NCBI RefSeq assembly: GCF_000721605.1
Contig: NZ_JOIZ01000027.1
Span: forward strand, 1-64,000
DNA from: Streptomyces sp. NRRL S-37
GTDB lineage: Bacteria > Actinomycetota > Actinomycetes > Streptomycetales > Streptomycetaceae
Reading direction: 5' to 3'
DNA length: 64,000 bases
Under the pieces are notes generated by a model, which had not been told where the DNA came from, did not search any database, and saw only the letters and a list, made by a program, of their open reading frames with translations. Made by a program: the position numbers and the translations under genes. Below, one piece after another: positions 15,796-24,489 of this stretch (the stretch's first letter is position 1; each line of letters begins with the position of its first letter).

Positions 15796-17907
15796 ATGAG
15801 TGACATGATCACCGCGGAACTGGTCGATCTCGACCTGTCCGCCGACACCAAGGAGGCGGCGGCGCGCGCCCTCGCCGAGCGCATGGCGGCCCTGGGCCGG
15901 GTGACCGACCTGGACGGCTTCCTCGCCGACGTCGCCGCCCGCGAGGCGCAGATGCCGACCGGCCTCGACGGCGGCATCGGCATCCCGCACTGCCGCAGTG
16001 AGCACGTCACCGAGCCCACGCTCGCCTTCGGGCGCAGCGCCGCCGGGATCGACTTCGGCGCGGCGGACGGACCCGCCGACCTGGTCTTCCTGATCGCCGC
16101 CCCGGCCGGCGCCGACGACGCCCATCTGACGATCCTGTCGTCGCTGGCCCGGCAGCTGATGAACACCGAGTTCACCGGCGCGCTGCGGTCGGTGGGCGAC
16201 GCGGGGGCGGCGGCCGCGCTCATCCGGGGCGAAGAGACCGGCTCCGAAGGCTCTTCGGGTTCCGAGGGCTCTTCGGGTTCCGAGGGCTCTTCGGGTTCCG
16301 AGGGCTCCTCGGGCTCCGAGGGTTCCGAGGACTCCGAGGGTTCCGAGGACTCCGTGGCGGCACCGGCGGCGGCCTCCGCCGGTGCCGCCACGGACACCAC
16401 CGCCTCCGCGGGGGACCGCCCGTTCCGGATCGTCGCCGTCACCTCCTGCCCCACCGGCATCGCCCACACCTACATGGCCGCCGAGTCGCTGGAGAACGCC
16501 GGCCGGGACGCCGGCGTCGAAGTCGTCGTCGAGACCCAGGGCTCCGCCGGCTTCACCCGGCTCGACCCGGCCGTGATCGCGGCGGCCGACGGCGTGATCT
16601 TCGCCCACGACGTCCCCGTACGGGAGAAGGACCGCTTCGCGGGCAAGCCGACCGTCGACACCGGCGTCAAGGCGGCCATCAACCGCCCCGCCGAGCTGAT
16701 CACCGAGGTGAGGGGCAAGGCGGAGCGCGGCGAGGTCACCGCCGCCGTGTCCGGTGACACGCCCGTCGAGCGGGCCGGCGGCAGCGGCGACGGCTATGGC
16801 ACCAAGCTGCGTACCTGGCTGATGTCCGGCGTCAGCTACATGGTGCCGTTCGTCGCGGCGGGCGGTCTGCTCATCGCCCTCGGCTTCGCCATCGGCGGCT
16901 ACGAGATCAACGAGGCGCCGTCGGTGATGGACCACTTCGTGTGGACCCAGGCCGACAGCTGGGGCGCCCTGCTCTTCCAGACCGGCGGCGTCGCCTTCGG
17001 CTTCCTCGTCCCGGTCCTGGCCGGCTACATCGCCTACGGCATGGCCGACCGGCCCGGCCTCGTGCCCGGCTTCGTCGGCGGCGCGATCTCGCTCACCGTC
17101 AACGCCGGATTCCTCGGCGGTCTCGCGGCCGGTCTGATCGCCGGTGGCGTGGTGATCGCGATCCAGAAGGTGCGGATACCGGCCGCGCTGCGCGGCATCA
17201 TGCCGGTGGTGGTGATCCCGCTGATCTCCGCGGCGGTCGTCGGCTTCCTGATGTTCGTCGTCATCGGCAAGCCCATCGCCGAGGCCCAGAAGGGCATGAC
17301 GGACTGGCTGAACGGCCTCACCGGCACCAATGCCGTCCTGCTCGGCGCCCTCCTCGGCCTGATGATGTGCTTCGACCTGGGCGGCCCGGTCAACAAGGTC
17401 GCCTACACCTTCGCCACCGCCGGGATCGCCGTCGCGAGCCCCAGCGACTCCGCGATGAAGATCATGGCCGCGGTGATGGCCGCCGGCATGGTGCCGCCGC
17501 TGGCGATGGCCCTGGCCACCACGGTCCGCGGCAAGCTCTTCGACCGCACCGAACGCGAGAACGGCAAGGCCGCCTGGGTCCTGGGCGTCTCCTTCATCTC
17601 CGAGGGCGCGATCCCGTTCGCCGCCGCCGACCCGCTGCGGGTGATCCCCGCCTCCATGGCGGGCGGCGCGGTCACCGGCGCCCTGTCGATGGCCTTCGGC
17701 GCCACCCTGCGCGCCCCGCACGGAGGCGTCTTCGTCGTCCCGCTGATCGGCAACCCGTTCCTCTACCTGGTCGCCATCGCCGCGGGCGTGTGCGTCACGG
17801 CGGCCCTGGTGATCGTCCTCAAGGGTCTGCGCAAGCCGGCCCCGGCCACCACGCGCGAGGGCACCCCGGTGCCGTCGGCGGAGACCAAGCAGGCGGTGGC
17901 CGCGTAG
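15796..17907 (+). CDS. fruA: Fructose PTS permease, fused EIIABC
   Basis: 703 residues. EIIA is at 1-140 with phospho-His65 in GIGIPHCRSEH. A Ser/Glu/Gly linker covers about 150-190. EIIB is at about 210-310 with the phospho-Cys218 in VTSCPTGIAHTYMAAE. EIIC is at about 335-685 with eight or more membrane segments, FDLGGPVNK and APHGGVF. It imports fructose while phosphorylating it at C1, taking phosphate from HPr. ATG at 15796 follows GAAGGAG. The linker is built on an 18-bp tandem repeat and may vary in length among strains. No strong terminator is visible after it. Confidence 0.94.
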   Translation: MSDMITAELVDLDLSADTKEAAARALAERMAALGRVTDLDGFLADVAAREAQMPTGLDGGIGIPHCRSEHVTEPTLAFGRSAAGIDFGAADGPADLVFLIAAPAGADDAHLTILSSLARQLMNTEFTGALRSVGDAGAAAALIRGEETGSEGSSGSEGSSGSEGSSGSEGSSGSEGSEDSEGSEDSVAAPAAASAGAATDTTASAGDRPFRIVAVTSCPTGIAHTYMAAESLENAGRDAGVEVVVETQGSAGFTRLDPAVIAAADGVIFAHDVPVREKDRFAGKPTVDTGVKAAINRPAELITEVRGKAERGEVTAAVSGDTPVERAGGSGDGYGTKLRTWLMSGVSYMVPFVAAGGLLIALGFAIGGYEINEAPSVMDHFVWTQADSWGALLFQTGGVAFGFLVPVLAGYIAYGMADRPGLVPGFVGGAISLTVNAGFLGGLAAGLIAGGVVIAIQKVRIPAALRGIMPVVVIPLISAAVVGFLMFVVIGKPIAEAQKGMTDWLNGLTGTNAVLLGALLGLMMCFDLGGPVNKVAYTFATAGIAVASPSDSAMKIMAAVMAAGMVPPLAMALATTVRGKLFDRTERENGKAAWVLGVSFISEGAIPFAAADPLRVIPASMAGGAVTGALSMAFGATLRAPHGGVFVVPLIGNPFLYLVAIAAGVCVTAALVIVLKGLRKPAPATTREGTPVPSAETKQAVAA
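16246..16353. repeat. In-frame 18-bp tandem repeat in the fruA linker
   Basis: Four near-identical copies of an 18-bp unit encode Ser-Glu-Gly-Ser-Ser-Gly, followed by shorter SEGSED units. The unit is a multiple of three, so changes in copy number keep the frame. Confidence 0.85.
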
Positions 17908-18023
17908 AGGAACGACGATGCGTCCGTTTGGGTAGGTGTGGGCGGTTCATGCCTACTGCGATATAGATCACGATCATCACGATCCAGGGTCAAAGCCCCG
18001 GATCTTGGTGTGTACTGGGCCGC

Positions 18024-18317
18024 ATGCCTGAGTACACGACACTCTCGCGGACGACGGGTGCCACCGTCCTCACCCTGGTGGCCGTGGCCTGTGCGGCGGG
18101 TCTGGCCGACGCCCTGCGGCGCCGGCGCGGACGGACGCGCGTACGCGAACCCCTCGCCGAGGCGGCCCGCCGGCAGCACACCCCCCACGCCCCTCACGGC
18201 GCCCCGGTGATCCCGCGCCAGCGGCGGACCGGCCCCCACGCGGAAGCCGTACGGCTCACCCCGGCGGAGCGCGACGCGTTCGCCGGGCTGGTACGGCGCT
18301 TCGGCGAAGGGGACTGA
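18024..18317 (+). CDS. Small membrane-anchored protein, unknown function
   Basis: 97 residues. One N-terminal hydrophobic helix (GATVLTLVAVACAAGLADAL) is followed by an arginine-rich stretch (RRRRGRTRVRE) and a soluble tail with LTPAERDAFAGLVRRFGE. Arg after the helix suggests the tail is cytoplasmic. The start has no Shine-Dalgarno; TACTGG 8 nt upstream suggests a leaderless mRNA. It is convergent with the DUF6227 gene, 31 bp away. Family not recognised. Confidence 0.7.
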   Translation: MPEYTTLSRTTGATVLTLVAVACAAGLADALRRRRGRTRVREPLAEAARRQHTPHAPHGAPVIPRQRRTGPHAEAVRLTPAERDAFAGLVRRFGEGD

Positions 18318-18348
18318 GCGGGACCGGGCCGCGGCCCCGGCCGCCGGG

Positions 18349-19092
18349 TCAGGAGACCTGCGCCGCCCGGCGCTCCATCGCGTCCCGTGCCGCGTCCTCG
18401 CTGACGTACACCTCGCACATGTGCCGTCCGTCCGGCGTGACCGTGTGCTCGACCTCCCACACGGACATCTCCGCGCCGTCCCCCAACAGGAACGCGTGCT
18501 CGTAGAGCGAGAAGGACAGCCCGCGCCCCGCGCGGGACGGGCGGCCGAAGGCCTGCGTGATCCGGTGCGCGCACGCCGTGGCCAGCAGCGCGGCCGTCTC
18601 CGCGCCCGGCCGGTCCGGGTTCTCCGCCCGGCGCAGTAAACGCCGCGCGTGATCCGCCGAACCGTCCGGAACGTACACCTGCCGCAGCGTGGGAGGCGGC
18701 AGCAACTGCACCGTCACCGGCAGCTCGAAATCCGAGGTGTCCGGCGGCAACGGCAGCCGGGCCGTGGCCGTCCGCACCTCCTCCTCGTCCAGGTACACCT
18801 CGTGCTGCGGCTCGTCCCCCGGCACCGTGTTGTGCACGAGCTCCCAGAGCGTCAGCGCCGAACCGTCGGCGAGCAGCCAGGTGTGCCGGTACGTCTCCCG
18901 GTGCAGCCCCGCGCTGTGGTGCGCGGAGTGCAGCGAACCGTCGTGCGCCAGCGCGCAGTCCAGCCGCCGGATCGTCTCGTCCGGCAGCTCGAAGGAGTTC
19001 AGGGCACGGCCGAGGAGGCGCGCGAGGTGCTCCTCAGGAGACTCGGGTGAGTCGGGTGGTTCGTACGCTGCCGTCTCGTACGGAACGCTCAA
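18349..19092 (-). CDS. DUF6227-family protein
   Basis: 247 residues, soluble. It contains two related halves: ETYRHTWLLADGSALTLWELVHN and LSFSLYEHAFLLGDGAEMSVWEVEH. Each is followed by a variant of DG/E...HEVYLDEE or HMCEVYVSEDAA, so the protein is an internal duplication. The sequence fits the streptomycete DUF6227 group, whose role is unknown. ATG at 19092 was used. Upstream, 19149-19165 forms a small perfect hairpin (CCGGACA/TGTCCGG). Confidence 0.8.
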   Translation of the reverse strand: MSVPYETAAYEPPDSPESPEEHLARLLGRALNSFELPDETIRRLDCALAHDGSLHSAHHSAGLHRETYRHTWLLADGSALTLWELVHNTVPGDEPQHEVYLDEEEVRTATARLPLPPDTSDFELPVTVQLLPPPTLRQVYVPDGSADHARRLLRRAENPDRPGAETAALLATACAHRITQAFGRPSRAGRGLSFSLYEHAFLLGDGAEMSVWEVEHTVTPDGRHMCEVYVSEDAARDAMERRAAQVS

Positions 19093-19287
19093 GGTTTCTC
19101 CCGGCGTTGCTGCATGTCACCTTGTGGGTGCATACCGTAGCCCCTCGGCCGGACATCGTGTCCGGGAACTGAGAAAACGTATGGCCGAAAAACGGGCGGA
19201 GCGCAAGAGGAGTTCCCGACGGGGCCGGTACGGACATCAATTGCTCCTGGTCGAACGGTACTTCCGCATCCGGTCCCCGGCACCCCC

Positions 19288-20316
19288 TCAGCGCTCCCCG
19301 TACAACTCCCCGTACGACGGCCACGAACCGCCCGGACCGTCCACCGGGGCGGCGGCCCGGACCGCTCGTACGATCGCGCGGGTCACCAGGTCCGCGCCCG
19401 CCGCGAGCACCTCGTTCAGGGACAGCGGGTCCGCCGCGTCCAGCGGGCGGGCGCCCGTGGCCAGGGTGAAGACGGTGTCGCCGTCGCTGAGCAGATGGAC
19501 CGGCCGTACGGCCCGCGCGATGCCGTCGTGCGCGGTGCCGGCCAGCTTCTGCGCCTGCGCCTTGGACAGGCCGGCGTCGGTGGCGACCACCGCGAGCGTG
19601 GTGTTCAGCGGCGGAGCCGCGTTCCGCCCGGCCCCCTCCGCGAGCCGCCGCAGCGCGGCCTCGTGCACCTCCGGCTCCGGATACCGCACCCGGCCCTGGA
19701 ACAACTCCCCGTACAGCACCCCCGTCACCGGATCCACCGCCGACCCCGCCGCGTTGGCCACCACCAGAGCGGCCACCGTGATGCCCGACTCCAGCACCGC
19801 GCTCGCCGTGCCGACCCCGCCCTTCACCTGCCCGACCACCGCGCCCGTACCGGCGCCCACACACCCCTGCGGCACCGGCGCGCCCCAAGCGGTCGCCGCC
19901 GCGGCCTCGACCGCGGCCCGGCCGGTGGCCGCGTCCGGCCGGGCCCGGAAGTCGCCGCCCCGGCCCAGGTCGAAGACGCAGGCGGCCGGCACCACCGGCA
20001 CCACGTGCGCGGGATCCGGCCCGACGCGCACCCCGCGCCCCCGCTCCTCCAGCCAGGCCATCACCCCGGACGCCGCGTCCAGCCCGTACGCGCTGCCCCC
20101 GGTCAGCACGACCGCCTCGACCGTCCGCACCAGGTTGCGCGGATCGAGCGCGTCGGTCTCCTTCGTGCCGGGCCCGCCGCCGCGCACGTCCACCGCGGCC
20201 ACGGCCCCGCCCTCGGGCGCGAGCACGACCGTGGTGCCCGTGAGCCATCCGTCGCCGGTACACGTCGCGTGCCCCACGCGCAGGCCGGCCACATCCGTCA
20301 GAGCGTCAGCTGTCAT
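19288..20316 (-). CDS. P1-family (DmpA-like) peptidase
   Basis: 342 residues. Family members are N-terminal-nucleophile aminopeptidases that self-cleave ahead of a catalytic Ser/Thr. GLRVGHATCTGDGWLTGTTVV at the N-terminus and VVLTGGSAYGLDAASGVM, then NAAPPLNTTLAVVATDA (cleavage region, before the TTLAVVATD nucleophile strand) are typical. ATG at 20316 starts MTADALTDVAG. It is divergent from a 58-aa gene only 43 bp away. Probably cytosolic; its natural peptide or amide substrate is unknown. Confidence 0.87.
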   Translation of the reverse strand: MTADALTDVAGLRVGHATCTGDGWLTGTTVVLAPEGGAVAAVDVRGGGPGTKETDALDPRNLVRTVEAVVLTGGSAYGLDAASGVMAWLEERGRGVRVGPDPAHVVPVVPAACVFDLGRGGDFRARPDAATGRAAVEAAAATAWGAPVPQGCVGAGTGAVVGQVKGGVGTASAVLESGITVAALVVANAAGSAVDPVTGVLYGELFQGRVRYPEPEVHEAALRRLAEGAGRNAAPPLNTTLAVVATDAGLSKAQAQKLAGTAHDGIARAVRPVHLLSDGDTVFTLATGARPLDAADPLSLNEVLAAGADLVTRAIVRAVRAAAPVDGPGGSWPSYGELYGER

Positions 20317-20359
20317 GGGGGCAGTACTGCCCGGCCGGGGGCGGCCGTACCCTGGACGT

Positions 20360-20536
20360 ATGAGCACCGCCCCCGATCCCCGCCCGAGTGGGCCCGAGCC
20401 GGCACTGGTCTTCGACGACCCGCTGGACCAGCAGTCCCCGGACGACACGGACCGCGGCTGGGGCGAGCGCCCGTCCGGCGACAGCGCGGCCGATCTGAAG
20501 CGCTTCCTCGACGAGAAGCCGCCCCACCACATCTGA
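20360..20536 (+). CDS. 58-aa conserved acidic protein
   Basis: It begins MSTAPDPRPSGPEPALVFDDP, continues LDQQSPDDTDRGWGERP and ends DLKRFLDEKPPHHI. It is highly acidic and probably disordered. A similar small protein with the same PPHHI-type ending is common in streptomycetes, which supports a real gene. TACCCT about 6 nt before the ATG suggests a leaderless transcript. The function is unknown. Confidence 0.7.
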   Translation: MSTAPDPRPSGPEPALVFDDPLDQQSPDDTDRGWGERPSGDSAADLKRFLDEKPPHHI

Positions 20537-20558
20537 CCCGCCCGCAGGCGGGCCGCCC

Positions 20559-21029
20559 CTACCGCTCGCCGTGCCCCGTGCCGCGCTGCGCGACGAGGGT
20601 GTCGCGGATCTCCTTGAGCACCTCCAGCTCGGTGATCTCGACGACCTCGCGCGTGCCCTCCTTCGCCTTCCGGCGGGCCTCCACCCGGGCCAGGTACTTC
20701 GCCATGGGCAGCACCATCAGGAAGTAGACGACCGCCGCGGTGATCAGGAACTGCAGCGTCGCCCCGAGGACCGAGCCCCACAGGATCCTGACACCGGTCG
20801 CGGCGTCCCCGGCACCTTCGCAGGGGCCCTTCAGGCACGAGCTGTAGCTGTCCAGGTTCTTCGTGCCGAACGCGCCCACCAGCGGGTTGATGACGCCCTT
20901 CACGACCGAGTTGACGATGTTCGTGAAGGCGGCGCCGATGACCACCGCCACGGCCAGATCGACGACGTTGCCCCGCATCAGGAAGGCCTTGAAGCCCTGC
21001 AGGATGCCCGTCTTGTCCTGGTCGCTCAC
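20559..21029 (-). CDS. mscL: Large-conductance mechanosensitive channel MscL
   Basis: 156 residues. It opens on membrane tension to release solutes on hypo-osmotic shock. The N-terminal amphipathic helix and TM1 read GFKAFLMRGNVVDLAVAVVIGAAF. TM2 is FLITAAVVYFLMVLPM, followed by the basic AKYLARVEARRKAKEG, and the C-terminal helix is ELEVLKEIRDTL. The periplasmic loop holds two Cys (SSCLKGPCEG), unusual relative to E. coli MscL but seen in actinobacteria. ATG at 21029 was used. Single gene. Confidence 0.95.
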   Translation of the reverse strand: MSDQDKTGILQGFKAFLMRGNVVDLAVAVVIGAAFTNIVNSVVKGVINPLVGAFGTKNLDSYSSCLKGPCEGAGDAATGVRILWGSVLGATLQFLITAAVVYFLMVLPMAKYLARVEARRKAKEGTREVVEITELEVLKEIRDTLVAQRGTGHGER

Positions 21030-21164
21030 TTCGAGGCCTCATTTCTCGTGCGCAGGGTGCGGAGGAAAGCGCTCCGCAACCTACGTCACCCCGGTGCCGG
21101 CCTGTCCAGTCGGGCCGCCCGGCGCGAGGGTCCCACGAGCGGACGGGGACGGCAGGAGCGCCGG

Positions 21165-21755
21165 TCAGCACACCGTCACCGCCAGCCGTGCCGTGGCGCT
21201 CGCGCCGGCCAGGCCGGCCGCCGTGGAACGCGGCACCGACAGCACGACCAGCGCCCCGCCGTCGCCCGTTCCGCCCGCTCCGTCCGCCGGTTCCGGCACC
21301 TCGGTCACCCGCGCCCCGCGCGCGACCACGCGGGCCTCGCCCCCGGACACCGTCTCCTCGGCGGCGATCACGTCCACCCGGTCGCCCGGCCGCAGCAGCC
21401 GTACCGTGGCCGCGTCGGCGATCCGCACCGCCGCCGTGACCGCCGCGCCCGCGCCCCGCGCCCGTACGGCACGGTCCCCGGGGGACACCGAGACGGCACG
21501 GGCCGCCGGGGACCCGTCGGGACGGCCGCGGGACCGGTCCGCGTCCCGCGGCCCCGCCGCCACCAGCGCTGCCGCCGTGACCGCGAGACCGAGCGCCATG
21601 GCCCGCCTCCGGTGCCGTACGAGCCCGCCCGGGAGCGGCAGGCCGCCGCGCACCCGCACCGGGGCGAAGTGCGGCACCCCGCACGGGGGAGGGACCTCGG
21701 GGCCGGGCGGGCGGAGGGAAGAGGGGGAGCGGAACGAGGAGGGAGGACGGGACAC
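21165..21755 (-). CDS. SAF-domain (CpaB/RcpC-like) membrane-anchored protein
   Basis: About 196 residues. A proline-rich cytoplasmic head is followed by one hydrophobic segment (AMALGLAVTAAALVAAG). An SAF-like beta domain follows: AAVRIADAATVRLLRPGDRVDVIAAE, then GGEARVVARGARVTEVP. The SAF/CpaB fold occurs in Flp pilus assembly factors and related proteins, but no tad/flp genes are nearby, so a pilus role is not supported. GTG at 21755 has AGGTGG upstream. It lies 141 bp past the end of the MTAP gene on the same strand. Confidence 0.7.
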   Translation of the reverse strand: MSRPPSSFRSPSSLRPPGPEVPPPCGVPHFAPVRVRGGLPLPGGLVRHRRRAMALGLAVTAAALVAAGPRDADRSRGRPDGSPAARAVSVSPGDRAVRARGAGAAVTAAVRIADAATVRLLRPGDRVDVIAAEETVSGGEARVVARGARVTEVPEPADGAGGTGDGGALVVLSVPRSTAAGLAGASATARLAVTVC

Positions 21756-21896
21756 GGATACCACCACCTGCGACGAGGGACCGGCTTGCGACTCCCACGA
21801 TGAGGCCTCGCGCCGCGCCCCGCCGGGCCCTGTGGACGTGCCACGGCCCTGTGGAGAACTCCCCCACCCGAACGGTACGTTCCGCCCCGCCACCGG

Positions 21897-22739
21897 CTAC
21901 GGCAGCGCGAACCCCGGGTCCATCCCGCCCAGCGCCGACACGCACGGACAGTCCCGCTCCTCCGTCACCGGCAGCGCGGCCACCGCGTCGAAGAGCATGT
22001 CCCGCAGCCGGTCCACATTGGCGGCGAACACCCGCAGCACCTCGTCGTGGGAGACGCCCTCACCGGTCTCGGCACCGGCGTCCAGGTCGGTGACCAGGGT
22101 CAGGGAGGTGTAGCAGAGCTCCATCTCACGGGCGAGCGCCGCCTCGGGGTGGCCGGTCATGCCCACCACCGACCAGCCCTGCGCCCGGTGCCACAGCGAC
22201 TCGGCACGGGTGGAGAAGCGAGGCCCCTCGACCACGACCAGCGTGCCGCCGTCCACCGGCTCCCAGTCCCGGCCCCGGGCCGCCTTCAGCGCGGCGGCCC
22301 GCCCGGTGGGGCAGTAGGGGTCGGCCAGCGACACATGGACCACGTTCGGCACCGTGCCGTCGGGCAGCGGCAGCCCGTCGAAGTAGGTGCCGGCCCGGGA
22401 CTTCGTACGGTCCACGAGCTGGTCCGGCACCAGCAGCGTGCCCGGCCCGTACTCGGGGCGCAGGCCGCCGACCGCGCACGGTCCGAGGACCTGGCGCACG
22501 CCGACCGACCTCAGCGCCCACAGGTTGGCCCGGTAGTTGATGCGGTGCGGCGGCAGATGGTGGCCGCGCCCGTGCCGGGGAAGGAAGGCGACCCGCCGGC
22601 CGGCCACCTCGCCGAGGAAGAGGGAGTCGCTGGGCGCCCCGTACGGGGTGTCCACCTGGACCTCGGTCACGTCGTCGAGGAAGGAGTAGAAACCGGAGCC
22701 GCCGATCACGCCGATCCCGGCCTTCGCCATGTTCGCCAT
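21897..22739 (-). CDS. mtnP: S-methyl-5'-thioadenosine phosphorylase
   Basis: 280 residues, purine nucleoside phosphorylase family 2. The enzyme splits methylthioadenosine with phosphate in polyamine and methionine salvage. Phosphate-binding IGVIGGSGFYSFLDD opens the protein. FLPRHGRGHHLPPHRINYRAN and GPRFSTRAES follow, and WSVVGMTGHPEAALAREMELCYTSL is the substrate and trimer region. A methylthioinosine-specific activity is an alternative, since the pocket residues cannot be judged with confidence. Start at ATG 22739; MAKAGIG nine nt on is also possible. Confidence 0.88.
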   Translation of the reverse strand: MANMAKAGIGVIGGSGFYSFLDDVTEVQVDTPYGAPSDSLFLGEVAGRRVAFLPRHGRGHHLPPHRINYRANLWALRSVGVRQVLGPCAVGGLRPEYGPGTLLVPDQLVDRTKSRAGTYFDGLPLPDGTVPNVVHVSLADPYCPTGRAAALKAARGRDWEPVDGGTLVVVEGPRFSTRAESLWHRAQGWSVVGMTGHPEAALAREMELCYTSLTLVTDLDAGAETGEGVSHDEVLRVFAANVDRLRDMLFDAVAALPVTEERDCPCVSALGGMDPGFALP

Positions 22740-22772
22740 GCCCCGCACCCTAACCGCACCCGGAAACGCCGA

Positions 22773-22802
22773 GGACCCCGTCGTCGGACGACGACAGGGT
22801 CC
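22773..22802 (-). terminator. Terminator of fmdB
   Basis: GGACCC/GGGTCC and GTCGTC/GACGAC stack with one mismatch and loop GGAC, 15 nt past the stop at 22818. Confidence 0.8.
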
Positions 22803-22817
22803 CGTAAGGAAACGGCC

Positions 22818-23135
22818 CTACGCGGCGGTGGTGCCGGCGGTGCTGCCCGAACCGGAGGATCCGGCCGACGAGCTCGCACCCGAGCCCGAGGAGGAGGACG
22901 ACGACGTCGACGAGGTGCTCGACGACTTCGGCGACGCCGGCGAGCTGCTCGACGAGGAGCCGCGGCTGTCGTTGCGGTAGAAGCCGGAGCCCTTGAAGAC
23001 GATGCCGACCGCGGAGAACACCTTCTTCAGGCGTCCCTGGCACGCGGGGCACTCGGTCAGGGCGTCGTCAGTGAACTTCTGCACCGCCTCGAGGCCCTCG
23101 CCGCACTCGGTGCACTGGTACTGGTAGGTCGGCAC
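22818..23135 (-). CDS. FmdB-family zinc-ribbon protein
   Basis: 105 residues. The N-terminal zinc ribbon has YQYQCTECGEGLE and TECPACQGRLKKVFSAVGI: two CxxC knuckles, as in FmdB, first described as a regulator of formamidase in Methylophilus. GIVFKGSGFYRNDSR is the conserved end of the domain. The remaining 45 residues are Ser/Gly/Ala-rich and probably disordered. The GTG start has AGGAGGA upstream. A CIRCE-like element at 23146-23172 sits immediately before the Shine-Dalgarno, implying HrcA heat-shock control. Confidence 0.9.
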   Translation of the reverse strand: MPTYQYQCTECGEGLEAVQKFTDDALTECPACQGRLKKVFSAVGIVFKGSGFYRNDSRGSSSSSSPASPKSSSTSSTSSSSSSGSGASSSAGSSGSGSTAGTTAA

Positions 23136-23145
23136 TGTCTTCCTC

Positions 23146-23172
23146 CTGGCACTCTCACTCGATGAGTGCTAA
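23146..23172. promoter_or_regulatory. CIRCE-like element (HrcA operator) before fmdB
   Basis: The arm GAGTGCTAA (23164-23172) is a perfect CIRCE half. The other arm, CTGGCACTC, matches TTAGCACTC at 7 of 9 positions. The spacer is exactly 9 bp. On the minus strand it ends a few nt before the fmdB Shine-Dalgarno, a typical CIRCE position. Confidence 0.75.
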
Positions 23173-23202
23173 CGACGGTCCATCTTGACGTATTCCGCGG
23201 GC

Positions 23203-24489
23203 TCAGTCCACTGCGGCGGACTCGCGGTGACCGACGCCACGTGCGACGGTGCGCCCGCGCGGGGCCGTGGCCAGCCGCGACCGCAGCGCCAGCAGCGTCG
23301 CGAGGGCCAGCACCGTACCGGCCATCGGGACGAGGAAGCCGGCGCCGCCCCACAGGCGGTCCTCCAGCTGTCCCGCGACCGTGACGGCCGCCGCCTGGCC
23401 GAGCGCGACGGCGCCGGTCAGCCAGGTGAAGGCCTCGGTGCGGGCGCCCGCCGGGACCAGGTTCTCCACCAGCGTGTAGCCGGTGATCAGGGCCGGTGCG
23501 ATGCACATGCCGACCAGCAGGCCGAGCCCGGCCAGCAGCAGGGCCGAGTGGGCGGTCCACAGGGCGGACGCGGTCAGCGCGAGCGCCGTGTAGCCGATCA
23601 CCAGGCGCCGCTGCGGGGCGGCCTTCCAGACGATCGCGCCGCAGGCGATGCCGGAGAGCATGTTGCCCGCGGCGAAGACGCCGTAGAGGACGCCGTTCAG
23701 TCCGGGCTCGCCGATCGACTCGGTGAACGCGGCCAGCGAGACCTGCATGCCGCCGAAGACGGAGCCGATGCCCAGGAACGTCACGATCAGCACGCGCACA
23801 CCGGGGACGCGCAGCGCGGAGGCGTGCTCCACGCGCGCGTGCCCGTCGCGGCCCGTCTCGGGCTGCGTGCCCTTCTGCGCGGCGAACAGCAGACCGCCGA
23901 CCAGCGTCAGCGCGGCCTCGGTGAGCAGGCCCGCGGCCGGGTCGACGGCCGTGCACAGGGCGGTGGCCAGCAGCGGTCCGACGACGAAGGTGAACTCGTC
24001 GGTGACGGACTCGAAGGCCGCCGCGGTGGTCAGCAGCGGGGAGCCCTTGAGCCGCACGCCCCAGCGGGCCCGCACCATGGGCCCGATCTGCGGCACCGAG
24101 GCGCCCGTGGGCACGGCGGCGGCGAACAGCGCCCACAGGGGCGCGCCGGTCAGCGCCAGCGCGGTGAGGGCCAGTCCGGCCGCCGCGTGGACGAGGACGC
24201 CGGGCACGAGGACGGCGCGCTGCCCGTGACGGTCGGCGAGACGGCCGCTGTAGGGGGCGAACAGCGCCATGGAGACGCCGGTGACGGCCGCCACGGCGCC
24301 GGCCGCGCCGTACGAGCCGGTGGTGTGCCGCACCAGCAGCACGATGGAGAGGGTGAGCATCGCGAACGGCTGGCGGGCCGCGAAGCCGGGGAGCAGGAAC
24401 GTCCACGCGCCGCGCGTGCGCAGCAGCCGGCCGTATCCCGGTCGGGAGGTGGCCGCCGAGTCCTTCGACGTGGTGACCGTGGATGCCAC
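23203..24489 (-). CDS. MFS transporter (12 TM)
   Basis: 428 residues with about twelve hydrophobic spans. The pseudo-motif A is SGRLADRHGQRAVLVPG after helix 2. Helix 4/5 has GASVPQIGPMVRARW, followed by TTAAAFESVTDEFTFVVGP, a pattern shared by a group of actinobacterial MFS proteins of unknown substrate. GTG at 24489 is chosen because GCGGAAAGG precedes it, rather than an ATG 99 nt earlier with no membrane or conserved residues. It is co-directional with fmdB but separated by the CIRCE region, so it is likely transcribed alone. Confidence 0.8.
   Translation of the reverse strand: MASTVTTSKDSAATSRPGYGRLLRTRGAWTFLLPGFAARQPFAMLTLSIVLLVRHTTGSYGAAGAVAAVTGVSMALFAPYSGRLADRHGQRAVLVPGVLVHAAAGLALTALALTGAPLWALFAAAVPTGASVPQIGPMVRARWGVRLKGSPLLTTAAAFESVTDEFTFVVGPLLATALCTAVDPAAGLLTEAALTLVGGLLFAAQKGTQPETGRDGHARVEHASALRVPGVRVLIVTFLGIGSVFGGMQVSLAAFTESIGEPGLNGVLYGVFAAGNMLSGIACGAIVWKAAPQRRLVIGYTALALTASALWTAHSALLLAGLGLLVGMCIAPALITGYTLVENLVPAGARTEAFTWLTGAVALGQAAAVTVAGQLEDRLWGGAGFLVPMAGTVLALATLLALRSRLATAPRGRTVARGVGHRESAAVD

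Noticed and set aside
15670..17721. Minus-strand 683-codon frame over fruA
   Set aside because: Shadow of fruA; composition is Gly/Arg/His-rich with no family motif.
19181..19290. Possible plus-strand small gene beginning MAEKRAERKRSS
   Set aside because: No Shine-Dalgarno, runs into the P1 peptidase gene from the other side, and the sequence after 35 residues is shadow-like.
21165..21755. Flp pilus (tad) locus suggested by the SAF/CpaB-like gene
   Set aside because: No CpaF, TadB/C or Flp pilin genes flank it; the SAF domain alone is not sufficient.
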